Assembly (NCBI RefSeq): GCF_018390645.1
Contig: NZ_JAHBGC010000004.1
Coordinates: forward strand, 1 to 64,000
Direction of reading: 5' to 3'
Length of the DNA stretch: 64,000 nucleotides
Source: Ancylobacter dichloromethanicus
Lineage (GTDB): Bacteria; Pseudomonadota; Alphaproteobacteria; Rhizobiales; Xanthobacteraceae
Shown piece by piece: positions 35,754-45,124 of this stretch (within the stretch, counting starts at the first letter, position 1; each line of letters opens with the position of its first letter). The translations under genes were made by a program, and so were the position numbers. The notes under the pieces were generated by a model. The model saw only the letters and a program-made list of their open reading frames with translations, was not told where the DNA came from and did not search any database.

Positions 35754-36764
35754 ATGGGCATCGATTTACGGACGTCAGCGGTGAGCAGTGTCGACGAACA
35801 CGCGGATGAGATCGGCATGCGCGCCGCCGAATGGGTGGCGCGCCTTGATGGCTCTGCGCTGAGCGAAGACGAGACGCGCGCGCTGCGGTCCTGGCTGGCG
35901 GAGGCGCCGGATCACCGCGCGGCGTTCGACGAGGCCAGCTCGACCTGGCGGGAACTGTCGCTGCTGCGGCAGGATCCGGGTCCGTTGCGCGACTGGCTGC
36001 CGGCGCGCCGGCAGCGCCGTGCGGGGCGCCGGGCCACCGGCATCGGTGCGGTTGTCGCATTGGCGGTGCTTGCTGCCGGCATGGCCCGCTTCCATTTCGG
36101 CGATCCCTGGCTGCTCGCCGCCGCCGACTACCGCACCGCGCCGGGCGAATTGCGGACCGTCATTCTGGACGACGGCAGCTCGGTCGAACTCGGGCCGGCG
36201 AGTGCCATCGCCATCGACTTTGACGATACCGAAAGACGGGTGAGGTTTCTCGCCGGCGAGGTGTACTTCGCCGCCGCGCCGCGCACCGCCGCGGAGCCGC
36301 GCCCCTTCGTGGTCGAGGCGGCGGGGGGCACCACCACCGCGCTCGGCACGCAGTTCGTCATCGAGGAGGCCGGCGCCGGCGCCGATGTGCTCGCCATCGA
36401 ACACCGGGTCGAGGTGGCGCTGCAACACGATGGGCCGCGGCAGGGCGTGGTGCTCTCGCCCGGCCAGGAGGTGCGCTACACGCCTGACGGGGGCATGGGG
36501 CAGGTTCGGACCCGTGATCTCGAGGCGGCGACGGCGTGGCGCCGCGGCATGCTGGTGTTCAACGGCGCCCCCCTGCGCCATGTGGTGGAGACGCTGAACC
36601 GCTACCGGCGTGGACGCATCGTCATCCTGGATGGCGCGCTGGCCCAGCGCCGAGTCAGCGGCGTGTTCGCCACCGGTGACCTCGGTGACGCCATCGAGAC
36701 CATGACCTCCGAGCTCGGTATCCGTTACAGGTCAATTTATCCTTTGATTACAGTGCTTTATTAG
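35754..36764 (+). CDS. FecR-like anti-sigma factor/signal transducer
   Basis: A 336-residue inner-membrane regulator of the FecI-like sigma factor. The N-terminal cytoplasmic sigma-binding part has the DUF4880 pattern (AAEWVARLDGSALSEDE, FDEASSTWRELS). One transmembrane helix (about 96-112) is followed by the periplasmic FecR domain (LDDGSSVELGPASA, RRVRFLAGEVYF). A C-terminal secretin/STN-like domain ends the protein. It would relay the loaded state of the TonB receptor to the sigma factor. The ATG at 35754 lies 91 bases after the sigma gene. Confidence 0.9.
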   Translation: MGIDLRTSAVSSVDEHADEIGMRAAEWVARLDGSALSEDETRALRSWLAEAPDHRAAFDEASSTWRELSLLRQDPGPLRDWLPARRQRRAGRRATGIGAVVALAVLAAGMARFHFGDPWLLAAADYRTAPGELRTVILDDGSSVELGPASAIAIDFDDTERRVRFLAGEVYFAAAPRTAAEPRPFVVEAAGGTTTALGTQFVIEEAGAGADVLAIEHRVEVALQHDGPRQGVVLSPGQEVRYTPDGGMGQVRTRDLEAATAWRRGMLVFNGAPLRHVVETLNRYRRGRIVILDGALAQRRVSGVFATGDLGDAIETMTSELGIRYRSIYPLITVLY

Positions 36765-36889
36765 TTTTCCGCACAGGTTCGCGGACTTCTTTTTACTGAG
36801 TCCTTCGGCCCGGTTGTCTTCCTTCCTGCGAGCCGGCGCGAAACGCGGGCTGGCGCGTCCACCGCGCGATCTGGAAGGAACGAGGCCTC

Positions 36890-39328
36890 ATGACGACCCG
36901 GGTGAATTTCCGCACACGGCGCCCGCGCCGGTACTGGCGCGGCGGCGCGGCGTCCAATGCCCTGGTCCTTGGCCTGCTTGCTGCGGGGGCGACCCTGGCG
37001 CCGCCGCCGGCGTGGGCGCAGACGGCGGCGAACGTCGCCCCCGCCCGAATCGCCTTCGATATCCCGGCGCAGGATCTTAACGGCGCCATTCTCGCCTTCG
37101 CCCAGAAGGCCGGGGTGAGGGTGTTCTTCGACACCTCGAAGCTCGGCGGGCGCCGCTCCGCCCCGGTGGCGGGCGCCATGAGCGCCCCCGAGGCGCTGCA
37201 GGCGCTGCTGCGCGGCACCGGGCTCACCTATCGCTTCACCGCGCCGAACCGCGTCACCATCGTCGACCCGAGCGCCTCCCTGGCCGGCGGCGACGGCGCG
37301 GGCGGCATCGAGCTCGACGCCATCGACGTGCAGGGCGATGGCAGCGGCACGGTCGGCTATGTCGCGACGCGCAGCGACGTCGGCACCAAGACCGACACGC
37401 CGCTGATCGAGACGCCGCAATCCATCTCCGTCGTCACCCGCGACGAGCTGGACAATCGAAACGTGCAATCGCTGACGCAGGCTGTGGCCTACACGCCGGG
37501 CGTGCGCACCGGCCAGAGCGGCTTCGACCCGCGCTATGATGCCTTCACCATCCGCGGCTTCGACGCCACCTATAACGGCATCTACCGCGACGGGCTGCGC
37601 TGGCCGGGCGCCAACATGTCGGTCTTCAAGATCGAGCCCTATGGGGTGGAAAGCGTCACAGTGCTGCGCGGGCCGAGCTCGGCGCTGTACGGCCTCGGCT
37701 CGCCCGGCGGTCTCGTCGACGTCACTTCCAAGCGCCCCACCGAGGAGGCGTTCGGCGAGGTCGAGCTGCAGGGCGGCAATTACGAGTGGTGGCAGGGCCA
37801 GTTCGACGTGGGCGGGCCGATCGACCCGGACGGCGAGTTTCTCTACCGCCTGACCGGCCTGCTGCGCGATGCCGGCTCGCCGAACACGCTCGGCGGCGGC
37901 GTCAACGACATGACCTTCATCGCCCCGGCGCTGACCTGGAAGCCGAACGACCGGACCCGGATCACCTTCCTCGGCGAGTACCAGGAATCAGAGACGCCAG
38001 CCTCGCTTCCCTTTTATCAGTGGCAGGGGGCAGGCGGGACGTTCAGCCGTGCCCCGGGTGACTACAACAGCCAGCCGCAGGAACAGTGGCGGATCGGCTA
38101 TCTCGCCGAGCATGATTTCAACGACGTCTTCACCGTCCGGCAGAATTTGCGCTACGGCCATGCCGACACCACGGTACGCTACACCAGCGTGTACGACGTC
38201 GATCCGGTGACCAACATCGCCACCCGCGGCACCGGCTATGTGCACGACAAGCTCGATTCCTTCGTCGTCGACAACCAGTTGCAGGCTGATTTCGCCACCG
38301 GCCCGGTCACGCACAAGCTGCTGGTCGGGCTCGACTATACCTACCTTGCGCTCGATGGCGGTATCGGCTTCGGCACGGCGGCGGACTTCAACTTCAACAC
38401 CGGGCAGCCGCTCGGCCCGACCTTCGATCCCGGCTTCAACTACTCCCGCTATCAGCAGACGCAGAGCCAGACCGGGCTCTATGTGCAGGAGCAGGCCACG
38501 TTCGACCGCTGGATCCTGACCCTGACCGGCCGCTACGACTGGGTCGACTCCAAGGATGAGGACCTGCTCACCTACACAACCGAGAACACCGACGACGGCG
38601 AGTTCACCGGCCGTGCCGGGCTGACCTATCTCTTCGACAAGGGCATCGCGCCCTATGTCAGCTACGCCACCTCGTTCGCGCCCAATCTCGGCGTCGACAT
38701 CAGCGGCAATCCCTTCGCCCCGACCACGGCGAGGCAGATCGAGGGCGGTGTGAAATACGTGCCGCCGGGCTTCGACGGCTACTTCACCGCCGCCGTGTTC
38801 CAGATCAACCAGGAGAACGGGCTCACCACCGACGACAGAAACCCGCTCTTTCAGGTGCAGACCGCCGAGGTGCGCGCGCGCGGCTTCGAACTGGAAGCGG
38901 TCGCCAATATCGGCAACGGCCTGAAACTGCGCGGCGCCTACACCTATCTCGACCTCACCAATGTGTCCGGCGACCCTGACACCATCGGCCTGTCGCCCTC
39001 CGGCCAGCCGGAGAACGCCTTCTCCTTCTGGGCGGACTACCAGTTTCAGGAGGGAAGCAAGCTGGCCGGCCTCGGCATCGGCGCGGGCGTGCGCTACACC
39101 GGCTCCACCTGGGGCGACTCGCTCAACACCTTCCAGAACAGCGCCTACACGCTGGTCGACGCCAAGCTGAGCTACGATTTCAGCTATCTCGACGCCGCGC
39201 TCAAGGGCTGGAGTCTGCAGGTCAACGCCCAGAACCTGCTCGACGAGGAATACGTCACCTGCGATGCCGGCTATTGCTACATGGGCGCGCCGCGCACCGT
39301 GATCGCCGGGCTGAAGTATCGCTGGTGA
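36890..39328 (+). CDS. TonB-dependent siderophore receptor with STN signalling domain
   Basis: An outer-membrane receptor of 812 residues. After a signal peptide (cleavage near AWAQT) comes an STN signalling domain (about 53-127), which contacts FecR. The plug domain follows (IETPQSISVVTRDEL, SLTQAVAYTPGVRTGQSG, VLRGPSSALYGLGSPGGLVD). A 22-strand barrel ends in the terminal aromatic LKYRW. The class is the ferrichrome/pyoverdine-type siderophore receptors; a hydroxamate or mixed siderophore is likely, but the ligand is unproven. A GAAGGAACGAGG ribosome region precedes the ATG. The downstream transport genes overlap or nearly abut it. Confidence 0.93.
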   Translation: MTTRVNFRTRRPRRYWRGGAASNALVLGLLAAGATLAPPPAWAQTAANVAPARIAFDIPAQDLNGAILAFAQKAGVRVFFDTSKLGGRRSAPVAGAMSAPEALQALLRGTGLTYRFTAPNRVTIVDPSASLAGGDGAGGIELDAIDVQGDGSGTVGYVATRSDVGTKTDTPLIETPQSISVVTRDELDNRNVQSLTQAVAYTPGVRTGQSGFDPRYDAFTIRGFDATYNGIYRDGLRWPGANMSVFKIEPYGVESVTVLRGPSSALYGLGSPGGLVDVTSKRPTEEAFGEVELQGGNYEWWQGQFDVGGPIDPDGEFLYRLTGLLRDAGSPNTLGGGVNDMTFIAPALTWKPNDRTRITFLGEYQESETPASLPFYQWQGAGGTFSRAPGDYNSQPQEQWRIGYLAEHDFNDVFTVRQNLRYGHADTTVRYTSVYDVDPVTNIATRGTGYVHDKLDSFVVDNQLQADFATGPVTHKLLVGLDYTYLALDGGIGFGTAADFNFNTGQPLGPTFDPGFNYSRYQQTQSQTGLYVQEQATFDRWILTLTGRYDWVDSKDEDLLTYTTENTDDGEFTGRAGLTYLFDKGIAPYVSYATSFAPNLGVDISGNPFAPTTARQIEGGVKYVPPGFDGYFTAAVFQINQENGLTTDDRNPLFQVQTAEVRARGFELEAVANIGNGLKLRGAYTYLDLTNVSGDPDTIGLSPSGQPENAFSFWADYQFQEGSKLAGLGIGAGVRYTGSTWGDSLNTFQNSAYTLVDAKLSYDFSYLDAALKGWSLQVNAQNLLDEEYVTCDAGYCYMGAPRTVIAGLKYRW

Positions 39329-39333
39329 AGACG

Positions 39334-40248
39334 ATGACGCCGCTCTCCCGCCGTGCCCTGCTGCGCGGCGGGCTTGCCGCCGGCGTGCTCTCGCTTCCGC
39401 TGGCCGGGCCTGCGCCCGCAGGTACCGCTTTGCGCCCACCGTTCCGGGTGGTGGCGATGGATTTCGGTCTGGCGGAAACCCTGATCGAGATCGGCCTGCC
39501 GCCGGTCGCCCTTCCCGATCCCGGGGGATGGGCGGACTGGGTGGTCGAGCCGGCGCTGCCGCCCGGCATCGTCAATCTCGGCACCGACCGCGAGCCGAAT
39601 CTGGAACTGCTCGCCGCGCTCAAGCCGGACCTCATCGTCACCACGCCCTATCTCGCAGCCATCCGGCCCCTGCTGGAGGGCTTCGCGCCGACGCGGGAAT
39701 TCCCGGTCTATGCCCCGCCCGGCGGCCATCCCTACGCGCTGAGCGAAGCGGCGACCCGCAGCCTCGGCGCCGCAGTCGGCCGCACAGACGAGGCCGAGGC
39801 GTTGATCGCCCGCGCGCAGGCCGCCATGGCGCAGGCCGGCGCCGGGTTTGTGCGGGCGGGGATCGCCGACCGGCCGGTGCTGGCGGTGAACTTCCTCGAT
39901 ACCCGTCATGTGCGCGTCTACGGTTCCGGCAGCCTGTTCGGCGACGTGATGGAGCGCACCGGTCTGGTCAATGGGTGGACCCGGCCAAGCAATTACTGGG
40001 GCTTCAGCACGGTCGGCATCGAGGAACTGGCGCAAAGCCCGGCAAGCAGCCTGCTCTATCTGGAGCCTATTTCCGTCGACACGCTGGACAGGCTGGCGGC
40101 GAGCCCGTTGTGGAACAGTCTCGCCTTCGTCAAGGCGGGACGGGTGCTTCGCCTGCCGCCGGTGCTGATGTTCGGCATGCTCCCCTCAGCCATGCGCTTC
40201 GCTGGCCAGCTCTCCCGCGTTCTGGATCGAAGGCCCTCCGATGGCTGA
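39334..40248 (+). CDS. Iron-siderophore ABC transporter binding protein (FhuD-like)
   Basis: A periplasmic binding protein of 304 residues, class III (FhuD/FepB type). A twin-arginine signal (LSRRALLRGG) suggests Tat export. The mature part shows the family pattern of two lobes joined by a long helix, with VVAMDFGLAETLIEIGLPP at the start and LLAALKPDLIVTTPYLA. The ATG at 39334 is chosen; a GTG at 39325 overlapping the receptor stop would add three residues. It delivers the ferric siderophore to the fused permease. Confidence 0.88.
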   Translation: MTPLSRRALLRGGLAAGVLSLPLAGPAPAGTALRPPFRVVAMDFGLAETLIEIGLPPVALPDPGGWADWVVEPALPPGIVNLGTDREPNLELLAALKPDLIVTTPYLAAIRPLLEGFAPTREFPVYAPPGGHPYALSEAATRSLGAAVGRTDEAEALIARAQAAMAQAGAGFVRAGIADRPVLAVNFLDTRHVRVYGSGSLFGDVMERTGLVNGWTRPSNYWGFSTVGIEELAQSPASSLLYLEPISVDTLDRLAASPLWNSLAFVKAGRVLRLPPVLMFGMLPSAMRFAGQLSRVLDRRPSDG

Positions 40249-42253
40249 CATCACGGCTGCCTTTGCCGGAGCCGCCCGCCCGCGCCTCGGCCCGGTGCTG
40301 CCGGTTCTGCTGCTCGCCGCGCCGGCGCTGGCCGCCAGCCTCGTCAACCTGTCGATACAGTTGCCCCCGGAACGCTGGTGGGCGACGCTTGCTGGTCACG
40401 GTCTCGACGACACCGCCGTGATCCTGGCGCTGTACAGTTTTGCGCCGCGCTTGGTCGTCAGCCTGCTCGCCGGTGGCGCGCTGGGGCTGGCTGGGGCGCT
40501 GTTGCAGCAGGTGTTGCGCAATCCCATCGCCTCGCCCACGACGCTGGGCCTCGAGGCCGGCGCGACGCTTGCCCTCGCCGCGACCCTTGTCGGAGCCCCG
40601 GCGCTCGTCGGGCTGGGGCGCGAATGGGTGGCGCTTGGCGGCGGGCTTCTGGCCATCGCTTTGGTGCTGGCGCTGTCGCGGCGCAGCGGCTTCGCGCCGC
40701 TGGTGGTCATTCTCGCCGGCATGGTCGCCGGCCTCGCCTGCGCCGCGCTGGCGGCGCTGCTCGCTCTGTTCAACAGCCATTATCTCGCCGGGCTGTTCCT
40801 GTGGGGGGCCGGCTCGCTGAGCCAGCAGGATTGGTCGGCGCCGGCCTTTCTCGCCCCGCGTCTCGCGCTGGCGGGGCTCGCGGCGGCGCTGCTGCTGCGT
40901 CCGCTGACGCTATTGGGGCTCGACGACGGTGCCGCCCGCAGCCTTGGGCTGTCGCTCGCCTTGGCCCGATTCGCGGCGCTGGCCGTGGCGGTGGCGCTCA
41001 CCGCCTTCGTGGTGGCGGGGGTGGGCAGCCTCGGCTTCATCGGGCTCGCCGCGCCGGTGCTCGCCCGCATCGGCGGCGCCCGCCGGGTCGGCGCCCGGCT
41101 GCTGGCGGCCGCCCTCATCGGTGCCGCTTTGCTGTGGCTCACCGACCAGATGGTGCAGCTTCTGTCGGGTGTCACGGGCGCGATGCTGCCGACCGGCGCC
41201 GTCACCGCCATGTTCGGCGCCCCGCTGCTGCTGTGGATGGTGCCCCGGCTGCGGCTGCCGCCGCAGGTGGGCGCCGGGCTCGTCGCCCATGCCACCGGTC
41301 TTGTCCGCCCATTGCCGCTGCTCGCCGGGCTGGCGCTGCTGCTGGCCGTCGCGGCCCTCGCCTCGGCCGCTCTGGGTCCGGGGGGCGGGGGCTGGACCTT
41401 GAGCGGGCCCGCCGATCCAGTCTGGGCGCTGCGCGCGCCGCGCATCTTGGCAGCGATGGCGGGCGGAACGCTGCTGGCGGTGGCCGGCGGCATCCTGCAG
41501 CGCATGACCGGCAACCCGATGGCGAGCTCGGAAGTGCTGGGCGTGAGCGCGGGAGCGGCCTGCGGGCTGGTGGTCGCGATGTTTGCGTTCGATGTCGTCG
41601 GACGCGCCGGGCAGACGCTGGCCGCCACGCTCGGCGCCCTCGTCGCGCTGGTCGGCATATTGGCGCTGGCCCGCGCCTCGAAAGGCGCGCCGGAACGGGT
41701 CATCCTGGCCGGTGTCGCCATCGGCGCACTGCTCGACTCGCTGGTCAGCCTGCTGATGGCGAGCGGCGACCCGCGCGCCGTGCTGCTGTTCAACTGGATG
41801 ACCGGCTCGACCTACGGCATCGACCTCTCCTCGGCGACCATCAGCCTCGCCGCCGCCGGGCTCGCGCTCGCCGCCCTGCCGCTGGTGGCCCGCTGGCTGG
41901 ACATCCTGCCGCTCGGCGGCGTCTCGGCGCGGGCGGTGGGCATGCCCTCCTTCCTCAGCCGATCGCTGTTGCTCGCCCTGGCAGCGCTCGCCACGGCGAT
42001 GGCGACGCTGCTGGTGGGGCCGCTGTCCTTCGTTGGGCTGATCGCCCCGCCTCTGGCGCGACTGGCCGGCCTGCGCCGGCCGCTGGCCGAACTGATCGGC
42101 GCCGCGCTGCTCGGCAGTCTGATCATGGTCGGCGCCGATTTCATCGGCCGCACCATCGCCTTTCCCTGGCAACTGCCTGCGGGTCTCGTCGCCTGCATGA
42201 TCGGCGCACCCGCCTTCCTCTGGCTTCTCACCCACAAGCAGGCCGCTCCATGA
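40241..42253 (+). CDS. fhuB: Fused double permease for ferric siderophore (FhuB-like)
   Basis: A 670-residue inner-membrane protein made of two FecCD-type permease halves joined in one chain, as in FhuB. Each half has about ten helices and a coupling loop (GFIGLAAPVLARIGG in the first, SFVGLIAPPLARLAG in the second). The two halves form the whole channel. This architecture is diagnostic of hydroxamate-siderophore importers. It overlaps the binding-protein gene by 8 bases and the esterase gene by 4, so the operon is tightly coupled. Confidence 0.93.
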   Translation: MADITAAFAGAARPRLGPVLPVLLLAAPALAASLVNLSIQLPPERWWATLAGHGLDDTAVILALYSFAPRLVVSLLAGGALGLAGALLQQVLRNPIASPTTLGLEAGATLALAATLVGAPALVGLGREWVALGGGLLAIALVLALSRRSGFAPLVVILAGMVAGLACAALAALLALFNSHYLAGLFLWGAGSLSQQDWSAPAFLAPRLALAGLAAALLLRPLTLLGLDDGAARSLGLSLALARFAALAVAVALTAFVVAGVGSLGFIGLAAPVLARIGGARRVGARLLAAALIGAALLWLTDQMVQLLSGVTGAMLPTGAVTAMFGAPLLLWMVPRLRLPPQVGAGLVAHATGLVRPLPLLAGLALLLAVAALASAALGPGGGGWTLSGPADPVWALRAPRILAAMAGGTLLAVAGGILQRMTGNPMASSEVLGVSAGAACGLVVAMFAFDVVGRAGQTLAATLGALVALVGILALARASKGAPERVILAGVAIGALLDSLVSLLMASGDPRAVLLFNWMTGSTYGIDLSSATISLAAAGLALAALPLVARWLDILPLGGVSARAVGMPSFLSRSLLLALAALATAMATLLVGPLSFVGLIAPPLARLAGLRRPLAELIGAALLGSLIMVGADFIGRTIAFPWQLPAGLVACMIGAPAFLWLLTHKQAAP

Positions 42254-43104
42254 CCGCCGCCCTGATTCCCGACACGACGATTTTTGATATCGCTCCCGCC
42301 GCCGGCGGTGCGCCCTGGCGCATCTTCCTCTACCGGCCGCCGGGCGAGCCGCCGGCGCAGGGCTGGCCGGCGCTCTTTTATCTCGATGCCAATGCGGTCG
42401 CCGGCACCGCGGCGGACATCATGCGGGTGCAGGCCGCGTACCCGCTGGGCACCGGTGTCGAGTGGGGCGTCATGGTCGGCATCGGCTACCCCTCTGAGGG
42501 CGCCTATGACAGCGCTCGCCGTTCCTGGGACATGGGTCCGCCGCCCGGCGAGACCTACCCGCCGCACACGCCCGATGGCCCGGAGGTGCGCACCGGTGGC
42601 GCCGACGGCTTCCTCGCCTTCATCGAGGACGAGCTGAAGCCGGAGATCGCCCGCCGCGTCGCGCTCGACCCGTCGCGGCAGGCGATCCTCGGCCATTCCT
42701 TCGGCGGGCTGTTCGTGTTGCACGCGCTGTTCCGCCGGCCGCAGGCCTTTGCGCACTGGATTTCCGCCAGCCCGGCGATCTGGTGGGAGGGGGCGGGCAT
42801 TATCGGCTCGGCGGAGGCGTTCGTCGCCGCGGGTACGCGGGCGAGCGGCCGGCTGCTGCTTCTGGCCGGGGAATATGAGCAGAAACTGGCTCCGTTTCAG
42901 ATCGGCGCGCCCGACGCCGGGAAACGTCTCGCCGGCTTCGAGGAGAGCCGCATTGTCGACAATACCCGCCTCATGGCCGCGCGGCTTGCCGGCGTGCCCG
43001 GGCTGACCACGGAATATATCCCGGTGTCCGGCGAGACCCACATGTCGGTGCTGCCCGCCAGCGTCAATCTCGCCATCCGCTTCGCCTTTGGTCCGCCCGC
43101 ATGA
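42250..43104 (+). CDS. Cytoplasmic siderophore esterase (IroE/Fes-like alpha/beta hydrolase)
   Basis: An alpha/beta hydrolase of 284 residues of the enterochelin-esterase-like group. The nucleophile elbow is GHSFGG (Ser150), the catalytic His is His264 in GETHMS, and RIFLYRPPG and ALFYLDANAV are family strands. There is no signal peptide, so it should hydrolyse the ferric siderophore after import to release iron. It is encoded between the permease and the ATPase, coupled on both sides by 4-base overlaps. The substrate must contain ester bonds, but its identity is unknown. Confidence 0.85.
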   Translation: MTAALIPDTTIFDIAPAAGGAPWRIFLYRPPGEPPAQGWPALFYLDANAVAGTAADIMRVQAAYPLGTGVEWGVMVGIGYPSEGAYDSARRSWDMGPPPGETYPPHTPDGPEVRTGGADGFLAFIEDELKPEIARRVALDPSRQAILGHSFGGLFVLHALFRRPQAFAHWISASPAIWWEGAGIIGSAEAFVAAGTRASGRLLLLAGEYEQKLAPFQIGAPDAGKRLAGFEESRIVDNTRLMAARLAGVPGLTTEYIPVSGETHMSVLPASVNLAIRFAFGPPA

Positions 43105-43892
43105 TCTCTTCGCCGGCAGACAGCCTGTTCGAGCTTGCCGATGCCCGCTTCTGCGTCGGCGGGCGCATGCTGCTGCATCCGCTGACCCTTACGGTGCCGG
43201 CCGGGCGCGTGGTCGGGCTGATCGGGCATAACGGCTCCGGCAAGTCGACGCTGCTGAAGCTGCTCGGCCGGCAACTCGCGGCCAGCGCGGGCGAGATCCG
43301 CTTCGAGGGCCGCCCGATCGGCGCCTGGAACGCGCGGGCCTTCGCCCGTCGTGTCGCCTATCTGCCGCAGACGGCGCCGGCGACCGGGGGCATGACGGGG
43401 CGCGAACTGATCGCGCTGGGCCGCTACCCGTGGCACGGGGCGCTCGGTCGCTTCAGCCCGCAGGACCGGCAGAAGATCGACGAGGCGATCTCGCTGACCG
43501 ACACCACAGCCTTCGCCGACCGTCTGGTCGACACCCTGTCCGGCGGCGAGCGCCAGCGGGTGTGGATTGCCATGCTGGTGGCGCAGGATGCCGGCTGCCT
43601 GCTGCTGGACGAGCCGACATCGGCGCTCGACATCGCCCACCAGATCGAAGTGCTGGCGTTGATCCGCCATTTGTGTCGCCAGCGCGGTACCGGCGTTGTG
43701 GTGGTGCTGCACGACGTGAACATGGCGGCGCGATTCTGCGACGACATCATCGCGCTTCATGGCGGCAAGCTGCTGGCGCGCGGTGCACCGGCGCAGATGG
43801 TGACGCCCGAGACGCTGGAGCGCGTCTACGGCATCGCGATGGAGGTGATCCGCCAGGATGGCGGGGGATATGTCGCCGTCCCGCGGGCGTGA
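43101..43892 (+). CDS. Iron-siderophore ABC transporter ATPase (FhuC-like)
   Basis: An ATPase of 263 residues. Walker A GHNGSGKST, signature LSGGERQR and Walker [13 protein letters not shown] are complete, followed by the switch His in VVLHDVN. It powers the FhuB-like permease. The ATG overlaps the esterase stop by 4 bases. Order in the operon is sigma, anti-sigma, receptor, binding protein, permease, esterase, ATPase, all on one strand. Confidence 0.92.
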   Translation: MISSPADSLFELADARFCVGGRMLLHPLTLTVPAGRVVGLIGHNGSGKSTLLKLLGRQLAASAGEIRFEGRPIGAWNARAFARRVAYLPQTAPATGGMTGRELIALGRYPWHGALGRFSPQDRQKIDEAISLTDTTAFADRLVDTLSGGERQRVWIAMLVAQDAGCLLLDEPTSALDIAHQIEVLALIRHLCRQRGTGVVVVLHDVNMAARFCDDIIALHGGKLLARGAPAQMVTPETLERVYGIAMEVIRQDGGGYVAVPRA

Positions 43893-43978
43893 AGGCGGCG
43901 TCGCCCCGCTTCTTCCGGGATGGCGGGGGTAGGAGTGCCTCCAGGCAGGCTGTGATCTGCGAAATAGATGTTTTATAT

Positions 43979-44007
43979 TTGAGTGTTATCTTCCGAATCA
44001 TTTAAAT
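43979..44007 (+). promoter_or_regulatory. Candidate sigma70 promoter of the acyltransferase gene
   Basis: TTGAGT (43979-43984), a 17-base spacer and TTAAAT (44002-44007) match 4 of 6 bases of each sigma70 hexamer. The site lies in an AT-rich stretch between fhuC and the acyltransferase ATG, 18 bases upstream of it. It would transcribe the acyltransferase independently of the siderophore operon. Confidence 0.4.
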
Positions 44008-44025
44008 TGATCGGCGTTCAATGAT

Positions 44026-45096
44026 ATGAAAAGCGCGGCTCCGGAATTGTATGGAATACAATATCTGCGGGCTATCGCCGCAATATTGGTGGTTGTCCAT
44101 CATTCGCTCGAAGAGTCCAACGGAGCAAAAGGGGCATTCAGCCCGGACTGGTTCACCCTGTTCGGCGCAGCCGGTGTCGATATTTTTTTCGTCATCAGCG
44201 GTTTCATAATGGTCTATACAAGTTTTCCTCAGGGAAAATCTGCGATCACTCCGGGAAAATTTTTCATCCGTAGGGTGTTCAGGATATACCCCATTTATTG
44301 GGTGTGCTGTTTTGCAGTATTTGGAATTTTTTCCGTAGGCCTGTTGAGAAATAATCGCCCTGACATCGACCAGGCTATTCTCTCGTTTTTTCTCATTCCA
44401 TCAGATCAGAGAATCATGGGAGTTTCGTGGACGCTTGTCTATGAAATGTACTTTTATCTACTCTTCGCACTTGCTCTCCTGTTGAGGCGCTCGGTGCCGG
44501 CGTCGGCCGCCATCACGGCCGCCATGGTCGGTATACTGGTGGCATCGAACCGCGCGCCAAGTGGCGTGTTGACCGATTTCTTGGCCAATCCGATCGTCCT
44601 CGAATTCCTCATGGGTATGTGGCTTGGAGTTTTCCATCTGACCTACCGGCGGGGACAGTCGTCGACGTACAAAAGCAAGATACTGGCGATGATTGGAGTT
44701 GGATCGATATTGCTGTCGTCGATGATTGTGCCAACGGATTCCACCGCCGGGCTGCCGGCGTGGCCACGGGTTTTCGCGTGGGGAGTGCCGGCTGTTCTCA
44801 TGCTCATATATTTTATTGGTATGGATCGGCCATCGACGCGTCTGTCGACCTTCTTTGCCAAGATCGGGGATTCGTCCTATTCGTTGTATCTGACGCATCC
44901 GTTCGTGATGATATCCTACGCTTTTGCATTGAAATTCGCCCCGATAAATCAACTTTCTCAAATGTTACAGATTGTGTTTGTCGTCACGGCGGTCATTCTG
45001 TCGATTGTTCTGGGCCTGATGGTGCATCTATTTGTCGAGCGTCCCATCATGGGGGTGCTGTCACTGTCCCTGAAACCTAAATATTCGTCGGCGTGA
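44026..45096 (+). CDS. Acyltransferase 3 family protein (OafA/ExoZ-like)
   Basis: An integral-membrane O-acyltransferase of 356 residues with about ten helices. The N-terminal motif YLRAIAAILVVVHHS carries the conserved catalytic His, and VDIFFVISGFIMV and FFIRRVFRIYPIYW are the other hallmarks. It transfers acetyl (or similar) groups to surface polysaccharide or lipid. Base composition is clearly AT-richer than the flanking genes, with an unusual codon mix, suggesting recent acquisition. The ATG at 44026 has a poor ribosome site. The SGNH hydrolase follows after 28 bases. Confidence 0.88.
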   Translation: MKSAAPELYGIQYLRAIAAILVVVHHSLEESNGAKGAFSPDWFTLFGAAGVDIFFVISGFIMVYTSFPQGKSAITPGKFFIRRVFRIYPIYWVCCFAVFGIFSVGLLRNNRPDIDQAILSFFLIPSDQRIMGVSWTLVYEMYFYLLFALALLLRRSVPASAAITAAMVGILVASNRAPSGVLTDFLANPIVLEFLMGMWLGVFHLTYRRGQSSTYKSKILAMIGVGSILLSSMIVPTDSTAGLPAWPRVFAWGVPAVLMLIYFIGMDRPSTRLSTFFAKIGDSSYSLYLTHPFVMISYAFALKFAPINQLSQMLQIVFVVTAVILSIVLGLMVHLFVERPIMGVLSLSLKPKYSSA

Positions 45097-45124
45097 CGTT
45101 TATCCGGACGAGGGGCCCGTCGGC

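Noticed and set aside
36765-36889. FecI-type promoter upstream of the receptor gene
   Set aside because: The gap between anti-sigma and receptor genes is the expected place, but no convincing -35/-10 pair could be recognised by eye.
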